Assembly (NCBI GenBank): GCA_029785235.1
Contig: JAFMAA010000003.1
Span: 82,729-146,728, forward strand
DNA: 64,000 nt
DNA from: Nitrososphaerota archaeon
GTDB taxonomy: Archaea > Thermoproteota > Nitrososphaeria > Nitrososphaerales > UBA183
Reading direction: 5' to 3'
The translations under genes were made by a program, and so were the position numbers. This document shows, one piece after another, positions 8,034-16,849 of the stretch (within the stretch, counting starts at the first letter, position 1; the number at the start of each line of letters is the position of its first letter). Under the pieces are notes generated by a model that worked only from the letters and a program-made list of their open reading frames with translations, was not told the DNA's origin and made no database searches.

Positions 8034-9077
8034 TTAGAGGCCCAGGCTATTGATCAGTTTCCCAGAGTTCGCGTCGAAGACGAGCACAATCTTCTTTCCC
8101 TTGTGGTCATACCTGGCGAACCAGATCGGGGCGTGAAGCAGCTCCACGTCGCCCACATCGGAATCCGTCGTGAGCTTCTGAATCATGTGGTACTTGGCGT
8201 GTGCCTTCTCTGACTGGAGCTGGTCGACGAGGGTCTTTGCCTGCGACTTCGCTACATCTTCGCCGATGTCCCCATTGAGAACCTTCACGTTCTTGGGAAT
8301 CTTGGAGATGTCGAAGAGGGTCCGACTTTCAAGATCGAACTGGTAATCGCGCGGCTGGTACTCAGTGAGCGCCTTCAGGGCGACCACCGGGAAGTTGTAG
8401 TTCTCGTCCATCTGTTCTGACTTCAGCGTCCCTCCTCCGTATCCCATCCCCATTCCGTAGAGCATAAACCACCTTGACAGGAGAAACCCGTTTGTCGGCC
8501 TGGGGACGGAGATGCCTCCCCTGAACAGCCGTCTCCCGCCGCCGAACCCGCCCCCCATTCCGCCGAGTATGACTCCCATCAACGCCGCGGTCGTCGCCGT
8601 CTGGCCCACCTCGGCAGCCAAGTTCGTGGCCACAACTGTCGTCCTCGCCGAGACGCCGACGATCCAGTAGGGGACGTACGAGAGGCTCATCTCTTCTTGG
8701 ATTGACTCCTCATGCAGATGTCTGTGAAGGAACCCTTTGTCCATCATTGACGTGATTATCGCGTTGACCTTGTCCGTGTCTCCGAGCTTTATCGGCAGCA
8801 TCGTCTGTTTCTGTACGCCCGTCCACCCCTGGTCGCCAAGGGTCACCCCGCTCCCACAATACTCGCAGGTGATTACCATCTCTCCGAACTTGGGGGTGAG
8901 CGGGGCCCCGCAATTGGGGCACTTCAACGAAGTCGCTCCATGAGGTGCTATGACCTGCTGCCTTTGTCCCGGCTCATGCCCGGAAGCCGCTTCCTGTACC
9001 CCTATCTTCGTCCCGCATTTGTAGCAGAAGCTGGCATCGTCAGGGAGCTGAACTCCGCAGTTGGGGCAGTTCAGCAC
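8034..9077 (-). CDS. Double zinc-ribbon protein of the SPFH operon
   Basis: This 347-residue protein starts with a zinc ribbon (CPNCGVQL, CYKCGTKI). A second, four-cysteine ribbon (CPNCGAPL, CEYCGSGV) lies near residues 53-77. A linker and a conserved-looking alpha/beta region follow. The middle is glycine-rich (GVILGGMGGGFGGGRRLF) and the C-terminus ends in a beta domain (LLHAPIWFARYDHKGKKIVL). No enzyme motif is visible. It lies seven bases downstream of the SPFH gene on the same strand, and the second ribbon is typical of proteins found with SPFH/virion-core-like proteins. A membrane-stress or scaffold role is inferred. Confidence 0.75.
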   Translation of the reverse strand: MLNCPNCGVQLPDDASFCYKCGTKIGVQEAASGHEPGQRQQVIAPHGATSLKCPNCGAPLTPKFGEMVITCEYCGSGVTLGDQGWTGVQKQTMLPIKLGDTDKVNAIITSMMDKGFLHRHLHEESIQEEMSLSYVPYWIVGVSARTTVVATNLAAEVGQTATTAALMGVILGGMGGGFGGGRRLFRGGISVPRPTNGFLLSRWFMLYGMGMGYGGGTLKSEQMDENYNFPVVALKALTEYQPRDYQFDLESRTLFDISKIPKNVKVLNGDIGEDVAKSQAKTLVDQLQSEKAHAKYHMIQKLTTDSDVGDVELLHAPIWFARYDHKGKKIVLVFDANSGKLINSLGL

Positions 9078-9084
9078 GATTCAC

Positions 9085-10185
9085 CTACACCTTTGTCCCG
9101 CAGTTGTTACAGAACTTCGCCCCGGCTGCAATGTGGCTTCCGCAATTGGGGCAGAACTTGCTCCCTCCGGCAGGGGCGGGAGCTCCTTCCGGAGCGGGAA
9201 AGTTGAAACCGCAGTTAGGACAGAACTTCGCCGAAGCCGCGACAAGTGACCCGCAGTTGGGACAGCTTTTCTGATTCATCCCCTGGCCCATCCCCGCGGC
9301 CATGGATCCTCCAATCACTCCGCCGACCCCTATGCCTGCCCCGAGTCCCGCGAACGTCCCAGCTCCCCCAGACTGGTTCTTGGCAGCGTCGTCGATGGCC
9401 TTCCCAGTCTGGTATTGCATGAAGTTGACGCCTAGCACCTGCATCTGAGATCTGGTGTCGATCGCCTTCTGCACCTCGTCGGGGAGGCTGATAGTCAGGC
9501 CGGAGATTTTGTTAATCTCTATTCCGTACTGTCCGAGGTTATCCGGCCCAGACGAGAGGACCTCTTGCTCGATGTTGGTCAGATTGGCCGCCAAATCAGT
9601 AATCTTCAGCCCCTGAGCCTTCATTTTCCCCAGGGAATTGTAAACAAGTATCACCATTTGCTCCTTAATCCTGTCTTCTACATCGCCCGAAGACTCCGAT
9701 GCGAACGTCCCTACGAACTGGTTGATGAACAGCTCGGGCGAAGAGATCCTCCACCTGTACTCCCCGAAGACCCTGAGGTTCACAATCCCGAACGTCGGGT
9801 CAGTGAACTGGTACGGCTGCGTGCTCCCGAACTTGCCATCTAGGTACCTCTTGGGCACGTAGTAGACCTCAGCCCACTGGGTCACACCGGTAAAGGATTT
9901 CAGAAGCTTCCCGACGATTGGTGCGTTGAAGTCTGTCAGCGCATATCTGTTTGGCTGGTCGAAGTACGTGAGGACCTTCCCATCTCTGTAGAACACAGCT
10001 ATCTCGTCTTCCCTGACCACTATGTTGTCATTCAGCCTGATTTGCCTAGGCGCCTTCCAGAGGACGTTGTAGACCCCGGCGGAAGGCTGCTTGTACTGGT
10101 CGTCCCAGGCGAAGGTCGTTGACCCGAAGACGCTCCCTCCGGTCGCCGGAACGCTCCCGCCACTGCTCTTCTTGCCGAACACCAT
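9085..10185 (-). CDS. SPFH (Band 7) domain protein with C-terminal zinc ribbons
   Basis: This 366-residue protein has an SPFH/virion-core-like domain in residues about 30-230 (WKAPRQIRLNDNIVVREDEI, then FGIVNLRVFGEYRWRISSPE). A helical segment and a glycine-rich linker near residues 265-295 follow. The C-terminus has three zinc-ribbon CPNCG/CNNCG units. No N-terminal membrane anchor is visible, so membrane contact would be peripheral. SPFH proteins form large ring or cage scaffolds on membranes. It is the middle gene of a three-gene operon with gaps of five and seven bases. Confidence 0.85.
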   Translation of the reverse strand: MVFGKKSSGGSVPATGGSVFGSTTFAWDDQYKQPSAGVYNVLWKAPRQIRLNDNIVVREDEIAVFYRDGKVLTYFDQPNRYALTDFNAPIVGKLLKSFTGVTQWAEVYYVPKRYLDGKFGSTQPYQFTDPTFGIVNLRVFGEYRWRISSPELFINQFVGTFASESSGDVEDRIKEQMVILVYNSLGKMKAQGLKITDLAANLTNIEQEVLSSGPDNLGQYGIEINKISGLTISLPDEVQKAIDTRSQMQVLGVNFMQYQTGKAIDDAAKNQSGGAGTFAGLGAGIGVGGVIGGSMAAGMGQGMNQKSCPNCGSLVAASAKFCPNCGFNFPAPEGAPAPAGGSKFCPNCGSHIAAGAKFCNNCGTKV

Positions 10186-10190
10186 CTATC

Positions 10191-10739
10191 TCACTGCCCG
10201 AGGGCAATTCCCTCTATGACTTCGACCCTCTGCGACCATTTCTGTCTTATATCCATCACCGAGCGCGAGAAGCCATCCAGCACCCCCTGGACCGGGTTGG
10301 GGGTCGCGGGGTCGTAGATCAGGGTCCCCGGCGCCGAGGCGCGATCGAGCTGCCAGACTGCGCTCACAAAAGAGTAATCGTATTCGTAAAGCTTGTTCAG
10401 TTTGTCGTCAGTAATCTGAATCGGGGCGACCCACCCCGCGTATCCCTGGGCCGCGTGTCTCACCTCTCCACTGAGTGCCTGGACATGGGCTATCAGAGAG
10501 CCCACCGCTCCTAGATTTATGAGGTCGTTGCTCGAAGCAATCTGCTTCCTGAGCTGCTGCAGGTTGTCCTTCACATGGTCGAGCTTGTCGGCGACTTGGT
10601 TCCTCAGGAGGGAGTCGGATGCCCTGAGGTCCTCTTTAGTTCTGTACCCTCTGAGACCTGGGATGAGGAGTTCCAGTTTCTTGGCGATGCCCCTGTTACC
10701 GTCAACCTGCTGCCTGATATCAGGGCTGTTCTGCGACAC
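10191..10739 (-). CDS. Helical protein, first gene of the SPFH operon
   Basis: This 182-residue protein is mostly alpha-helical, with a likely coiled coil around residues 45-75 (LLRNQVADKLDHVKDNLQQL) and another helix at the C-terminus (SVMDIRQKWSQRVEVIEGIA). There is no signal peptide or membrane segment. It lies five bases upstream of the SPFH gene, so the two are almost certainly co-translated. It may be a partner of the SPFH assembly. No family is recognised. Confidence 0.65.
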   Translation of the reverse strand: MSQNSPDIRQQVDGNRGIAKKLELLIPGLRGYRTKEDLRASDSLLRNQVADKLDHVKDNLQQLRKQIASSNDLINLGAVGSLIAHVQALSGEVRHAAQGYAGWVAPIQITDDKLNKLYEYDYSFVSAVWQLDRASAPGTLIYDPATPNPVQGVLDGFSRSVMDIRQKWSQRVEVIEGIALGQ

Positions 10740-10797
10740 GGGCTTTCAAAATTCGACCCTTCTTCCATCTAAATAAATATGGCGAACCACCATTCCC

Positions 10798-11616
10798 ATG
10801 AGAGGGTGTGCCTCGTTGGGTCTTGAGAAGCTGCGTATCGGGTGCAGCGGGTGGTCCTACAAGGACTGGGAGGGGGTCTTCTACCCGAAAGGGCTTGCAG
10901 CCAAGGAGTACCTCTCCTACTACTCGAAGGTCTTCAATGCCGTGGAGATAGACTCGAGTTTCTACCGGGTCCCCAGCCAGTTCATAGTCAACCAATGGAG
11001 GAGCAACACTCCGAGCGGGTTCGTCTTCTCCCCCAAGCTCCCCAAAAAGATCACCCACGAGAAGAAGCTCAAGGAAACCGAATCGAGCCTAGTCTATTTC
11101 TACAGCGTCTTGACCAAGCTAAAGGACAAGCTGGGCCCGATTGCCATCCAGCTCCCCCCCTCCATCAAGCTCAGCACCCACGAGGAGGTCATGAAGGACT
11201 TCGTCTCGAAGCTGAGCCCTGAGTTCAGGCACGCGATCGAGTTCCGTCACAAGTCATGGTTTACCCCAGACGTCTACTCTCTCCTAAGGAAGAACAACAT
11301 CGCGATGATCTGGTCCCTGAACCAGTACGTCGAGACCCCTCCCGAGCTCACAGCCGACTTCATCTACGTGAGGATGGTCGGAGACAGGGAGATCACGGAG
11401 TTCACGGCGGTCCAGAAGGATAGATCGGAGGACATGGAGCGTTGGGCTACAGCGGTGATGGAAAGATCGTCGAAGTTCGAGGACGGATACGTCTTCTTCA
11501 ACAATCACTTTGCAGGCTTCAGCCCTGAGTCCGCCAACGAGTTCCGCAGGCTCCTCGGCTTGATGGAACTCGACTGGAAGGCGCAGGGGACTGGACAGCA
11601 GACTTTGTTCGGGTAG
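10798..11616 (+). CDS. DUF72 family protein
   Basis: This 272-residue TIM-barrel-like protein has the DUF72 opening RIGCSGWSYKDWEGVFYP, the central segment AVEIDSSFYRVPS, and the late segment GYVFFNNHFAGFSPESANEF. The biochemical role of DUF72 proteins is not established. The first ATG gives a short N-terminal extension; a TTG six codons later (LGLEKLRIGCSGW) is a plausible alternative. It lies ten bases upstream of the DNA polymerase IV gene, so the two are probably co-transcribed, which hints at a link to DNA damage tolerance. Confidence 0.9.
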   Translation: MRGCASLGLEKLRIGCSGWSYKDWEGVFYPKGLAAKEYLSYYSKVFNAVEIDSSFYRVPSQFIVNQWRSNTPSGFVFSPKLPKKITHEKKLKETESSLVYFYSVLTKLKDKLGPIAIQLPPSIKLSTHEEVMKDFVSKLSPEFRHAIEFRHKSWFTPDVYSLLRKNNIAMIWSLNQYVETPPELTADFIYVRMVGDREITEFTAVQKDRSEDMERWATAVMERSSKFEDGYVFFNNHFAGFSPESANEFRRLLGLMELDWKAQGTGQQTLFG

Positions 11617-11626
11617 TGCTTGATAT

Positions 11627-12718
11627 ATGCATCCTCAGCGCCGGTGCATCCTCCATGTCGACTTGGATGCGTTCTACGTCTCCACGGAGGTCAGAGAGCA
11701 CCCGGAACTGAAGGGGCTCCCTGTAGTCGTGGGCGCGGACCCGGAAGGAGGGATGGGGCGGGGTGTCGTTGTCGCTTGTTCTTACGCTGCCCGGAAGTTC
11801 GGTCTTCGTTCTGGGATGCCTATCACTCAGGCTTACAGGCTCTGCCCTCAGGCGAAGTACATACAACCAAACTGGGGTCTCTATGAACGTGTTTCGGAGG
11901 AGGTAATGGCTACGCTGAGAAGCTTTGCCGATAGGTTCGAACAAGGGAGCATAGACGAGGCTTACCTCGACGTCACAGGCAGAGCAGGGGACGAGCGCTC
12001 CGGAGCAGACTTGGCCATGGAAATCAAGAGGACCATTGGGGAAAAGCACGGCCTCACCTGTTCTATCGGGGTCGCACCGAACAAGTCTTCGGCGAAAATC
12101 GCTTCTGATAGGAACAAGCCTGACGGCATGACCGTTGTTCCGTTCGGGGAAGTGCGCGGGTTCCTCGCCCCTCTCCATGTGGGAGTAGTCCCAGGCATCG
12201 GCCCGAGGACGCACGAGTTTCTAAACGAGAAGGGTATTGTGACTATTGCCCAGCTCCAGCAGTTGGAGGGGAAGCAACTCCTCTCTTGGTTTGGAAAGAA
12301 CGGGGTCTGGCTGTGGGGTGTAATCCACGGCGAAGAGGCGGTCGAGGTAAGAGAGCAGGCGCTCCCGAAGTCACTCAGTGTAGAGCGGACTTTCAAGGAC
12401 GACGTAAGCGACTTTATGACGGTCAGAAGGGAAGCAATCGATGCCGCCACTGAGCTGATGCGGAGGGTGAAATCTGCGGGTTACTCTTACAGGGTAGCTG
12501 GGATAAAGATCAGGTTCCGCGGGTTCGAGACCCACACTAGAGAGCGAACCCTCATCAATCGCGCTGACAACGAACGGCCTTTGTTTGCAAGCGTAGAAAG
12601 GCTTCTGGACGAGTTCGAGTCTTGGGAAAAGCTGGTGCGCCTTATAGGAGTCAGAGTCGCAGGCATTCAACATTCCTCCTCGGGACTATCAAAACTCGAC
12701 GACTGGGCCGTGGGCTAA
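11627..12718 (+). CDS. dbh/dpo4: DNA polymerase IV (Y-family)
   Basis: This translesion polymerase copies damaged templates. The 363-residue protein has the catalytic motif DLDAFYVSTE at the N-terminus and SIDEAYLDV near residue 108, which together supply the metal-binding acidic residues. The helix-hairpin-helix thumb (VVPGIGPRTHEFLNEKGIVT) and a little-finger domain (LSVERTFKDDVSDF onward) follow. Length is normal for archaeal Dpo4. It does not end in an obvious PCNA-binding box. It follows the DUF72 gene by ten bases. Confidence 0.95.
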   Translation: MHPQRRCILHVDLDAFYVSTEVREHPELKGLPVVVGADPEGGMGRGVVVACSYAARKFGLRSGMPITQAYRLCPQAKYIQPNWGLYERVSEEVMATLRSFADRFEQGSIDEAYLDVTGRAGDERSGADLAMEIKRTIGEKHGLTCSIGVAPNKSSAKIASDRNKPDGMTVVPFGEVRGFLAPLHVGVVPGIGPRTHEFLNEKGIVTIAQLQQLEGKQLLSWFGKNGVWLWGVIHGEEAVEVREQALPKSLSVERTFKDDVSDFMTVRREAIDAATELMRRVKSAGYSYRVAGIKIRFRGFETHTRERTLINRADNERPLFASVERLLDEFESWEKLVRLIGVRVAGIQHSSSGLSKLDDWAVG

Positions 12719-13195
12719 GTGTGTCCCTATTTCTCCGGGAGCCTTGCTCTCCTGAACATGCCCTATGGACGGATACCTGCCAACATAGGAGGAAATGAGG
12801 TAGACTGCAGCGGCGAGGCGCCCTGCATGAATCGGGCCGTACTCCAAGTAACCTGAAGGGAGTTTGGGCGCCTCCGCAGGGACGCGATGACACCTGACGC
12901 TGCCACTCTTTCGTCGGAAGACATGACCACCGCTGCCGGCGTCAAAGGACCGGCGACTCAAACAACCCACTCGTCGCATAGGAGGCTCCGTGGCCGCTGA
13001 GAACCCGGCGCCAGCAGAGCAAAAATCACGCTCCCATGCCCCGATCATCGGTAAGGAAGCAGGAGAGTCAGCATAGACGAAACCAACCGCGACGCTTGGA
13101 ATTTAGGTGAGATATATCAGGAGTCTTGCCTCTCTCAGAATCCTCATTGTGCTCGCTGAACAGGCAGGCTCCGCCAAGCATCAAATCCAGTCAGT
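12719..13195. other. Intergenic interval
   Basis: No gene is supported in this stretch of 477 bases. A TATA-like sequence (GAGATATATC) near 13109-13118 could serve the downstream membrane-protein gene. A minus-strand open frame runs through most of it, but its composition is not convincing as protein. Confidence 0.4.
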
Positions 13196-13831
13196 ATGAA
13201 CGCGAACTACGAGTCAGGACGTACACCGGGAACATCCATCAGCGCGACAAGTACGCTCTACCCTAAAGTACCAGCAGAGAGCTCCACCTGCAGCATGAAG
13301 CCCTTTCCTGGGGTTGCCGCCGAGGCAGTAGCACTGTCCGTCATGCTCGCATCCGCTAGGGCCGTGCCAGCTGGGTCCTCCTTCGCCGTGTACCTCGTCG
13401 TGATGCAACTGTTGTCCACGTACCTGATACACTGTCCCGCTCATTACTTGTTGGGAACCTTCGCTGGCATAAGGTTCAGGGATATCCGCTTCAGGCGAAC
13501 CTCACTTGCTCGCGCCTTCCCAATGAAGGCGAGGCGTTTCGTCGGGCTTCTGCCGACTCTTACACTCTCTACGGAGAAGCCCTCTATGGCACGGGCTTCG
13601 CGTAGAGGGATCGCTGCTATGTACGCAGCAGGTGCTGTGGCGTCGATGGGCTCGGCGTTGCTCATAGCCGTCGCAGCCACTCTGGCCGAGCCAGTCCTTT
13701 ACTCGGCCCCCGCATGGGCAATAGCCTTGGGATACCTGCTCTTCGACATCGTCTTCTCTCCAAGAAGCGGAGACTTGATGCGGTCCAAGAAAGCCTTGAA
13801 GGGCTTGTCGCATCCCATTCATGGTCCCTAG
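13196..13831 (+). CDS. Membrane protein, function unknown
   Basis: This 211-residue protein has about four membrane segments: residues about 40-75, a short one around 75-95 (STYLIHCPAHYLLGTFAGIR), then 145-165 and 170-190. The HCPAH motif within the second segment, with His and Cys in the membrane region, is distinctive and may bind metal. The first 30 residues look poorly conserved, so translation may start later. No transporter family is recognised. Confidence 0.65.
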   Translation: MNANYESGRTPGTSISATSTLYPKVPAESSTCSMKPFPGVAAEAVALSVMLASARAVPAGSSFAVYLVVMQLLSTYLIHCPAHYLLGTFAGIRFRDIRFRRTSLARAFPMKARRFVGLLPTLTLSTEKPSMARASRRGIAAMYAAGAVASMGSALLIAVAATLAEPVLYSAPAWAIALGYLLFDIVFSPRSGDLMRSKKALKGLSHPIHGP

Positions 13832-14024
13832 GCTGGAAACCCGGGCGCATCTCCTACTCGGGTCTGACCTGAAAGAATCGTGGACAAGGGAGGGCCATAA
13901 CCTGTCGTGTTTCTCGCCGCTAGCGGAATTCAGCCTGGTTTGCGATGTCGGCCACGCCCCCCTGACAAAGACGCCCCCCAAACATACTTGCCAGCGAGCG
14001 GCATGTCTCGGCATGGTTCCATGA

Positions 14025-14861
14025 TTATGTGGCCGCGCGCCGAGCTGCTAGCTCAAGCTTCTCTGCAAGCCATGGGAGTGCCTGGGTGATGAACGACGGC
14101 CCATGATGCGCGAGGAAGTCCAGCGGGCCGGGCGTCACGAACACATTCCCAAGAGTGACAGCCTTCAGCCCTGCCCAGCCCCTAGTGCGTAGCAGGGCCG
14201 GGAGGTCCGCGTCTCCGAATTTGGAGTACATCTTGGGTTCATAGAATATTACATCAGGGTTCCTGGAGGACACTAGATTCAAATCTGGGACCAGCCACTC
14301 ACAAGATTCCTTCTCGTACACATGCGAGCTCCCGAGGAGCCTGAACGCATCTGTGATGTAGCTGTAGGCGCCGAAGCTCACGGGCCCCCCCAAATTGATT
14401 TCAACATAGGAATTGAGCTTCGAAACCCTAGGAAGCCCCCCAAGTGACCTGAGGAGAGCCGTCTCCAGATCCCGGCCCATCCTTGCGGCACCCGCCACCA
14501 GACCTATCTTGACCACGAAGTCTACAATGCCCGCCACCGACAGAGGAAGCTCGAGCGGGAACACTGGATACTTTTTCGACAACCTAACTGCGAATTCGCG
14601 CTGGTATCCCGTGACGGCAAGGATCAGGTCCGGGCTGAGCTCATCGAGGACTTCTTCTCTTACCGTGTTGTAACTCCCAAGCTTCCGTTTCGACTTCGCC
14701 TCCGCCGGCCGAGCGCAGAACGCGGTGACTCCGACGACCTTGTCACCAAGCCCGAGTTGGAAGAGTGTCTCAGTGGCCGCAGGGCTAAAACTCACGATTC
14801 TTTCAGGCGAATCTGGGACTTGCACTGCGGTCCCGAGGACTTCACTGAAGACCTTCATCAT
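14025..14861 (-). CDS. BtuF-like metal/cobalamin-binding protein without signal peptide
   Basis: This 278-residue protein has the two-lobed periplasmic-binding fold of the BtuF/TroA helical-backbone class. It starts VPDSPERIVSFSPAATETLF, has ELSPDLILAVTG before the second strand, and FYEPKMYSKFG in the C-terminal lobe. Such proteins bind cobalamin, haem or iron chelates for ABC import. There is no signal peptide and no lipobox, which is odd for a receptor; a cytosolic role or an unrecognised export route is possible. No ABC permease is adjacent. A small membrane protein is divergently encoded upstream. Confidence 0.8.
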   Translation of the reverse strand: MMKVFSEVLGTAVQVPDSPERIVSFSPAATETLFQLGLGDKVVGVTAFCARPAEAKSKRKLGSYNTVREEVLDELSPDLILAVTGYQREFAVRLSKKYPVFPLELPLSVAGIVDFVVKIGLVAGAARMGRDLETALLRSLGGLPRVSKLNSYVEINLGGPVSFGAYSYITDAFRLLGSSHVYEKESCEWLVPDLNLVSSRNPDVIFYEPKMYSKFGDADLPALLRTRGWAGLKAVTLGNVFVTPGPLDFLAHHGPSFITQALPWLAEKLELAARRAAT

Positions 14862-14962
14862 CGCGCTTCTTTGAACACCGTTGTGATATCTGTTTCCCGG
14901 AGACCTTGACGAGTTATAACACCTGTTAAATACTCTTCATCGGAATCCTTGGGCCAACCAGC

Positions 14963-15496
14963 TTGGTGGACTCCAAGAAACTGATTACGGCCACGCTCTT
15001 CGGCGTAGTGATAGGCGTAGTCTATGGCGCACTACCGTTTGAAATCGGCGACTCACTGATCATATTCGAAGCCGTACTCCTCTCGCTCAGCTTCATTCTA
15101 CTCGGTCCCGGAGGTGCGACCTACACAGGCTTCGTCAACGGGCTGGTAGAGACACCGCTGCAGCTCTCGTTCGGCCCGTTCGTATTCGTGGTGGCGTTCT
15201 TATATGGGGTCCTAGTGGACTTGTTCTGCAGCGTCTTCAAGGTGACCTCCGGAGGCAAAGTCCATCCGAAGAGGCTCGTGGCTTCGTTGACCCTGAGCAC
15301 CGTCATAGTAGGCGCGGCTGCGACCTACGCTTTCCTGGCATTCGGCTTTGGTACCTCAGCGCCTTTCCTGGAATTGTATCTGCCGATCCTGATTATAGGG
15401 GTCGTGAGCGGGACCGTAGGAGGATTCCTCGGCGCCAGGCTGTGGGAACGGAACCTCAGGCACAGATTCACTCCCGTCCAGCAGCCTGCGAACTAG
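14963..15496 (+). CDS. Membrane protein resembling an ECF transporter S-component
   Basis: This 177-residue protein has about five to six membrane segments. Its arrangement (ATLFGVVIGVVYGALPFEIG at the N-terminus, then LLGPGGATYTGFVNGLVE) recalls ECF-type substrate-binding S-components. Start is TTG, with a GTG at the next codon. A TATA-like box (GTTAAATAC, 14925-14933) lies about 35 bases upstream. It is divergent from the BtuF-like gene. ECF energising subunits are not in the window. Assignment as an S-component is inference; it could be another small polytopic family. Confidence 0.55.
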   Translation: MVDSKKLITATLFGVVIGVVYGALPFEIGDSLIIFEAVLLSLSFILLGPGGATYTGFVNGLVETPLQLSFGPFVFVVAFLYGVLVDLFCSVFKVTSGGKVHPKRLVASLTLSTVIVGAAATYAFLAFGFGTSAPFLELYLPILIIGVVSGTVGGFLGARLWERNLRHRFTPVQQPAN

Positions 15497-15701
15497 TTGG
15501 GTTGCTTCGGAGCTCTCTTCCCAGTTTCCTGGTGAACCTTCGGAGAAAGCCATAGAGCACGAGCCCGAGGATGATGAAGGCTGCCCCTTCTACTTCGTTT
15601 GTCACAACTCCAGCTATGACTCCCGTGAGCAAGACGAACAACCCAATGATGGTTATCAGAATCGCGGCTGTCTTCGATATCGGGCTAGCTCTTACTGCCA
15701 A
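15468..15701 (-). CDS. Small two-helix membrane protein
   Basis: From a TTG start this is a 77-residue protein with two membrane helices (ISKTAAILITIIGLFVLLTG and EGAAFIILGLVLYGFL) and a basic tail (RRFTRKLGREL). A longer open frame exists upstream, but that part overlaps the zinc-ribbon gene at 15767-15943 in another frame and is not coding. The 3' end overlaps the convergent gene by 29 bases. Function unknown. Confidence 0.55.
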   Translation of the reverse strand: MAVRASPISKTAAILITIIGLFVLLTGVIAGVVTNEVEGAAFIILGLVLYGFLRRFTRKLGRELRSNPTSSQAAGRE

Positions 15702-15766
15702 TTGCTGACGCTTCGGAGGGGGGTTAAACAACTGTTGCGACTCTGAGCAACCGGCCCCAGAAGGCG

Positions 15767-15943
15767 TCAGTGGCGCTTGGTCCGTTTCTCCTCTTCCATG
15801 AGAATCTTGTACAGTCTGAACCTGTCGTTCTCTCCTGGAGAGAGGGTATAGCCGCACACCCGGCAAGAAACGCCTTGGCCAGTCTCCTTCAGGTCGAATC
15901 GCCCGCACTTCGGGCACTTCATCTCGTCCCGCTGGGCCTTCAT
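15767..15943 (-). CDS. Tiny zinc-ribbon protein
   Basis: This 58-residue protein starts at ATG 15943 and carries one complete zinc ribbon, CPKCGRFDL and CRVCGYTL, followed by a charged helix (RFRLYKILMEEEKRTKRH). It is upstream of the two-helix membrane protein gene on the same strand. Such stand-alone ribbons are common in archaea; the partner is unknown. Confidence 0.65.
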   Translation of the reverse strand: MKAQRDEMKCPKCGRFDLKETGQGVSCRVCGYTLSPGENDRFRLYKILMEEEKRTKRH

Positions 15944-15986
15944 GACTCGTCTCCGACATAGGACCGAGTCAAAAGCATTGACACTT

Positions 15987-16700
15987 TCACCAAATCCTAA
16001 CCACTGGCCCCCCGCTGAACAGCCTGTTCTCCTGCGAGAAGTACCGGTAGACCTCCGGTGGGAACGAGATGTCAGCCAGGTAGAGGTCTCCGAGAAGAGT
16101 CTTAGCTTTGGGGTTAAGGAATCCTGTCTTCGGAAGTCCGAAGGTCAGTGTCAAGTCGGCGTCAATGCATGGGTGACCAGGCTCTCCTGATGTGGCATCC
16201 AACCCTGAGGGTATGTCCACAGCGAGCGTCTTAGCCGTAGACTTTGTCGCCTTGGTTATGAGGGTCGCCAAATGCTCCCGGGGATTCCCTTTGGAAGCGT
16301 AGCCCAAAAGGGCATCAACCAAGAGGTCGGCCTCACCGATATCTCCGTCAGGCCCTGACGTTTCGATTCCGATCTTCTCGACGGCCACGAGCTGCCTGGC
16401 AGGAACGTCGCGCATTCCTCCTCTCGTTCCACCCAACAACACGCGCACACAGGCTCCCCAGTTGTGCAGATGCCTCGCAGCGACAAGACCGTCCCCCCCG
16501 TTATTTCCCCTGCCGACCAGGCAACACACCGCCTTTCCTGATACCTCGCCGCCCAGCATCCCCCTGGCTACTTCAGCTGTTCTAAGCCCTGCGTTTTCCA
16601 TCAAGGAGAGCACGTCGATTCCATAGGATTCAATTGTCATTCTGTCGGCTTCAGCCATCTCCTCAGCTGAAAGGAATGTGAACCCACGTTCCGATTTCAT
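15987..16700 (-). CDS. nnrE: NAD(P)H-hydrate epimerase
   Basis: This YjeF N-terminal-type enzyme interconverts damaged NAD(P)H hydrates so that a dehydratase can repair them. The 237-residue Rossmann-like protein shows VGRGNNGGDGLVAARHLHNW near residue 62, LLVDALLGYASKGN near residue 128 and VDIPSGLDATSGEPGHPCID near residue 160, with HPCIDADLTLTFGLPKTGF after it. The kinase-like dehydratase half (NnrD) is not fused here, so it must lie elsewhere. The gene is flanked by small zinc-ribbon and division genes with no clear operon. Confidence 0.93.
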   Translation of the reverse strand: MKSERGFTFLSAEEMAEADRMTIESYGIDVLSLMENAGLRTAEVARGMLGGEVSGKAVCCLVGRGNNGGDGLVAARHLHNWGACVRVLLGGTRGGMRDVPARQLVAVEKIGIETSGPDGDIGEADLLVDALLGYASKGNPREHLATLITKATKSTAKTLAVDIPSGLDATSGEPGHPCIDADLTLTFGLPKTGFLNPKAKTLLGDLYLADISFPPEVYRYFSQENRLFSGGPVVRIW

Positions 16701-16849
16701 CTTCCTGACCTCCGTGGTCTTCGTATTTCAGCATAGGTCGCATTGGCACTTCTTCCTTCCGACCGCACCTGTCAACTATATTTCTTCAAAATGGCACACG
16801 GTTTAGAGCCCGAGGTATATTCGACCTAAGTGTCCTTTCGGGGCAGGCA

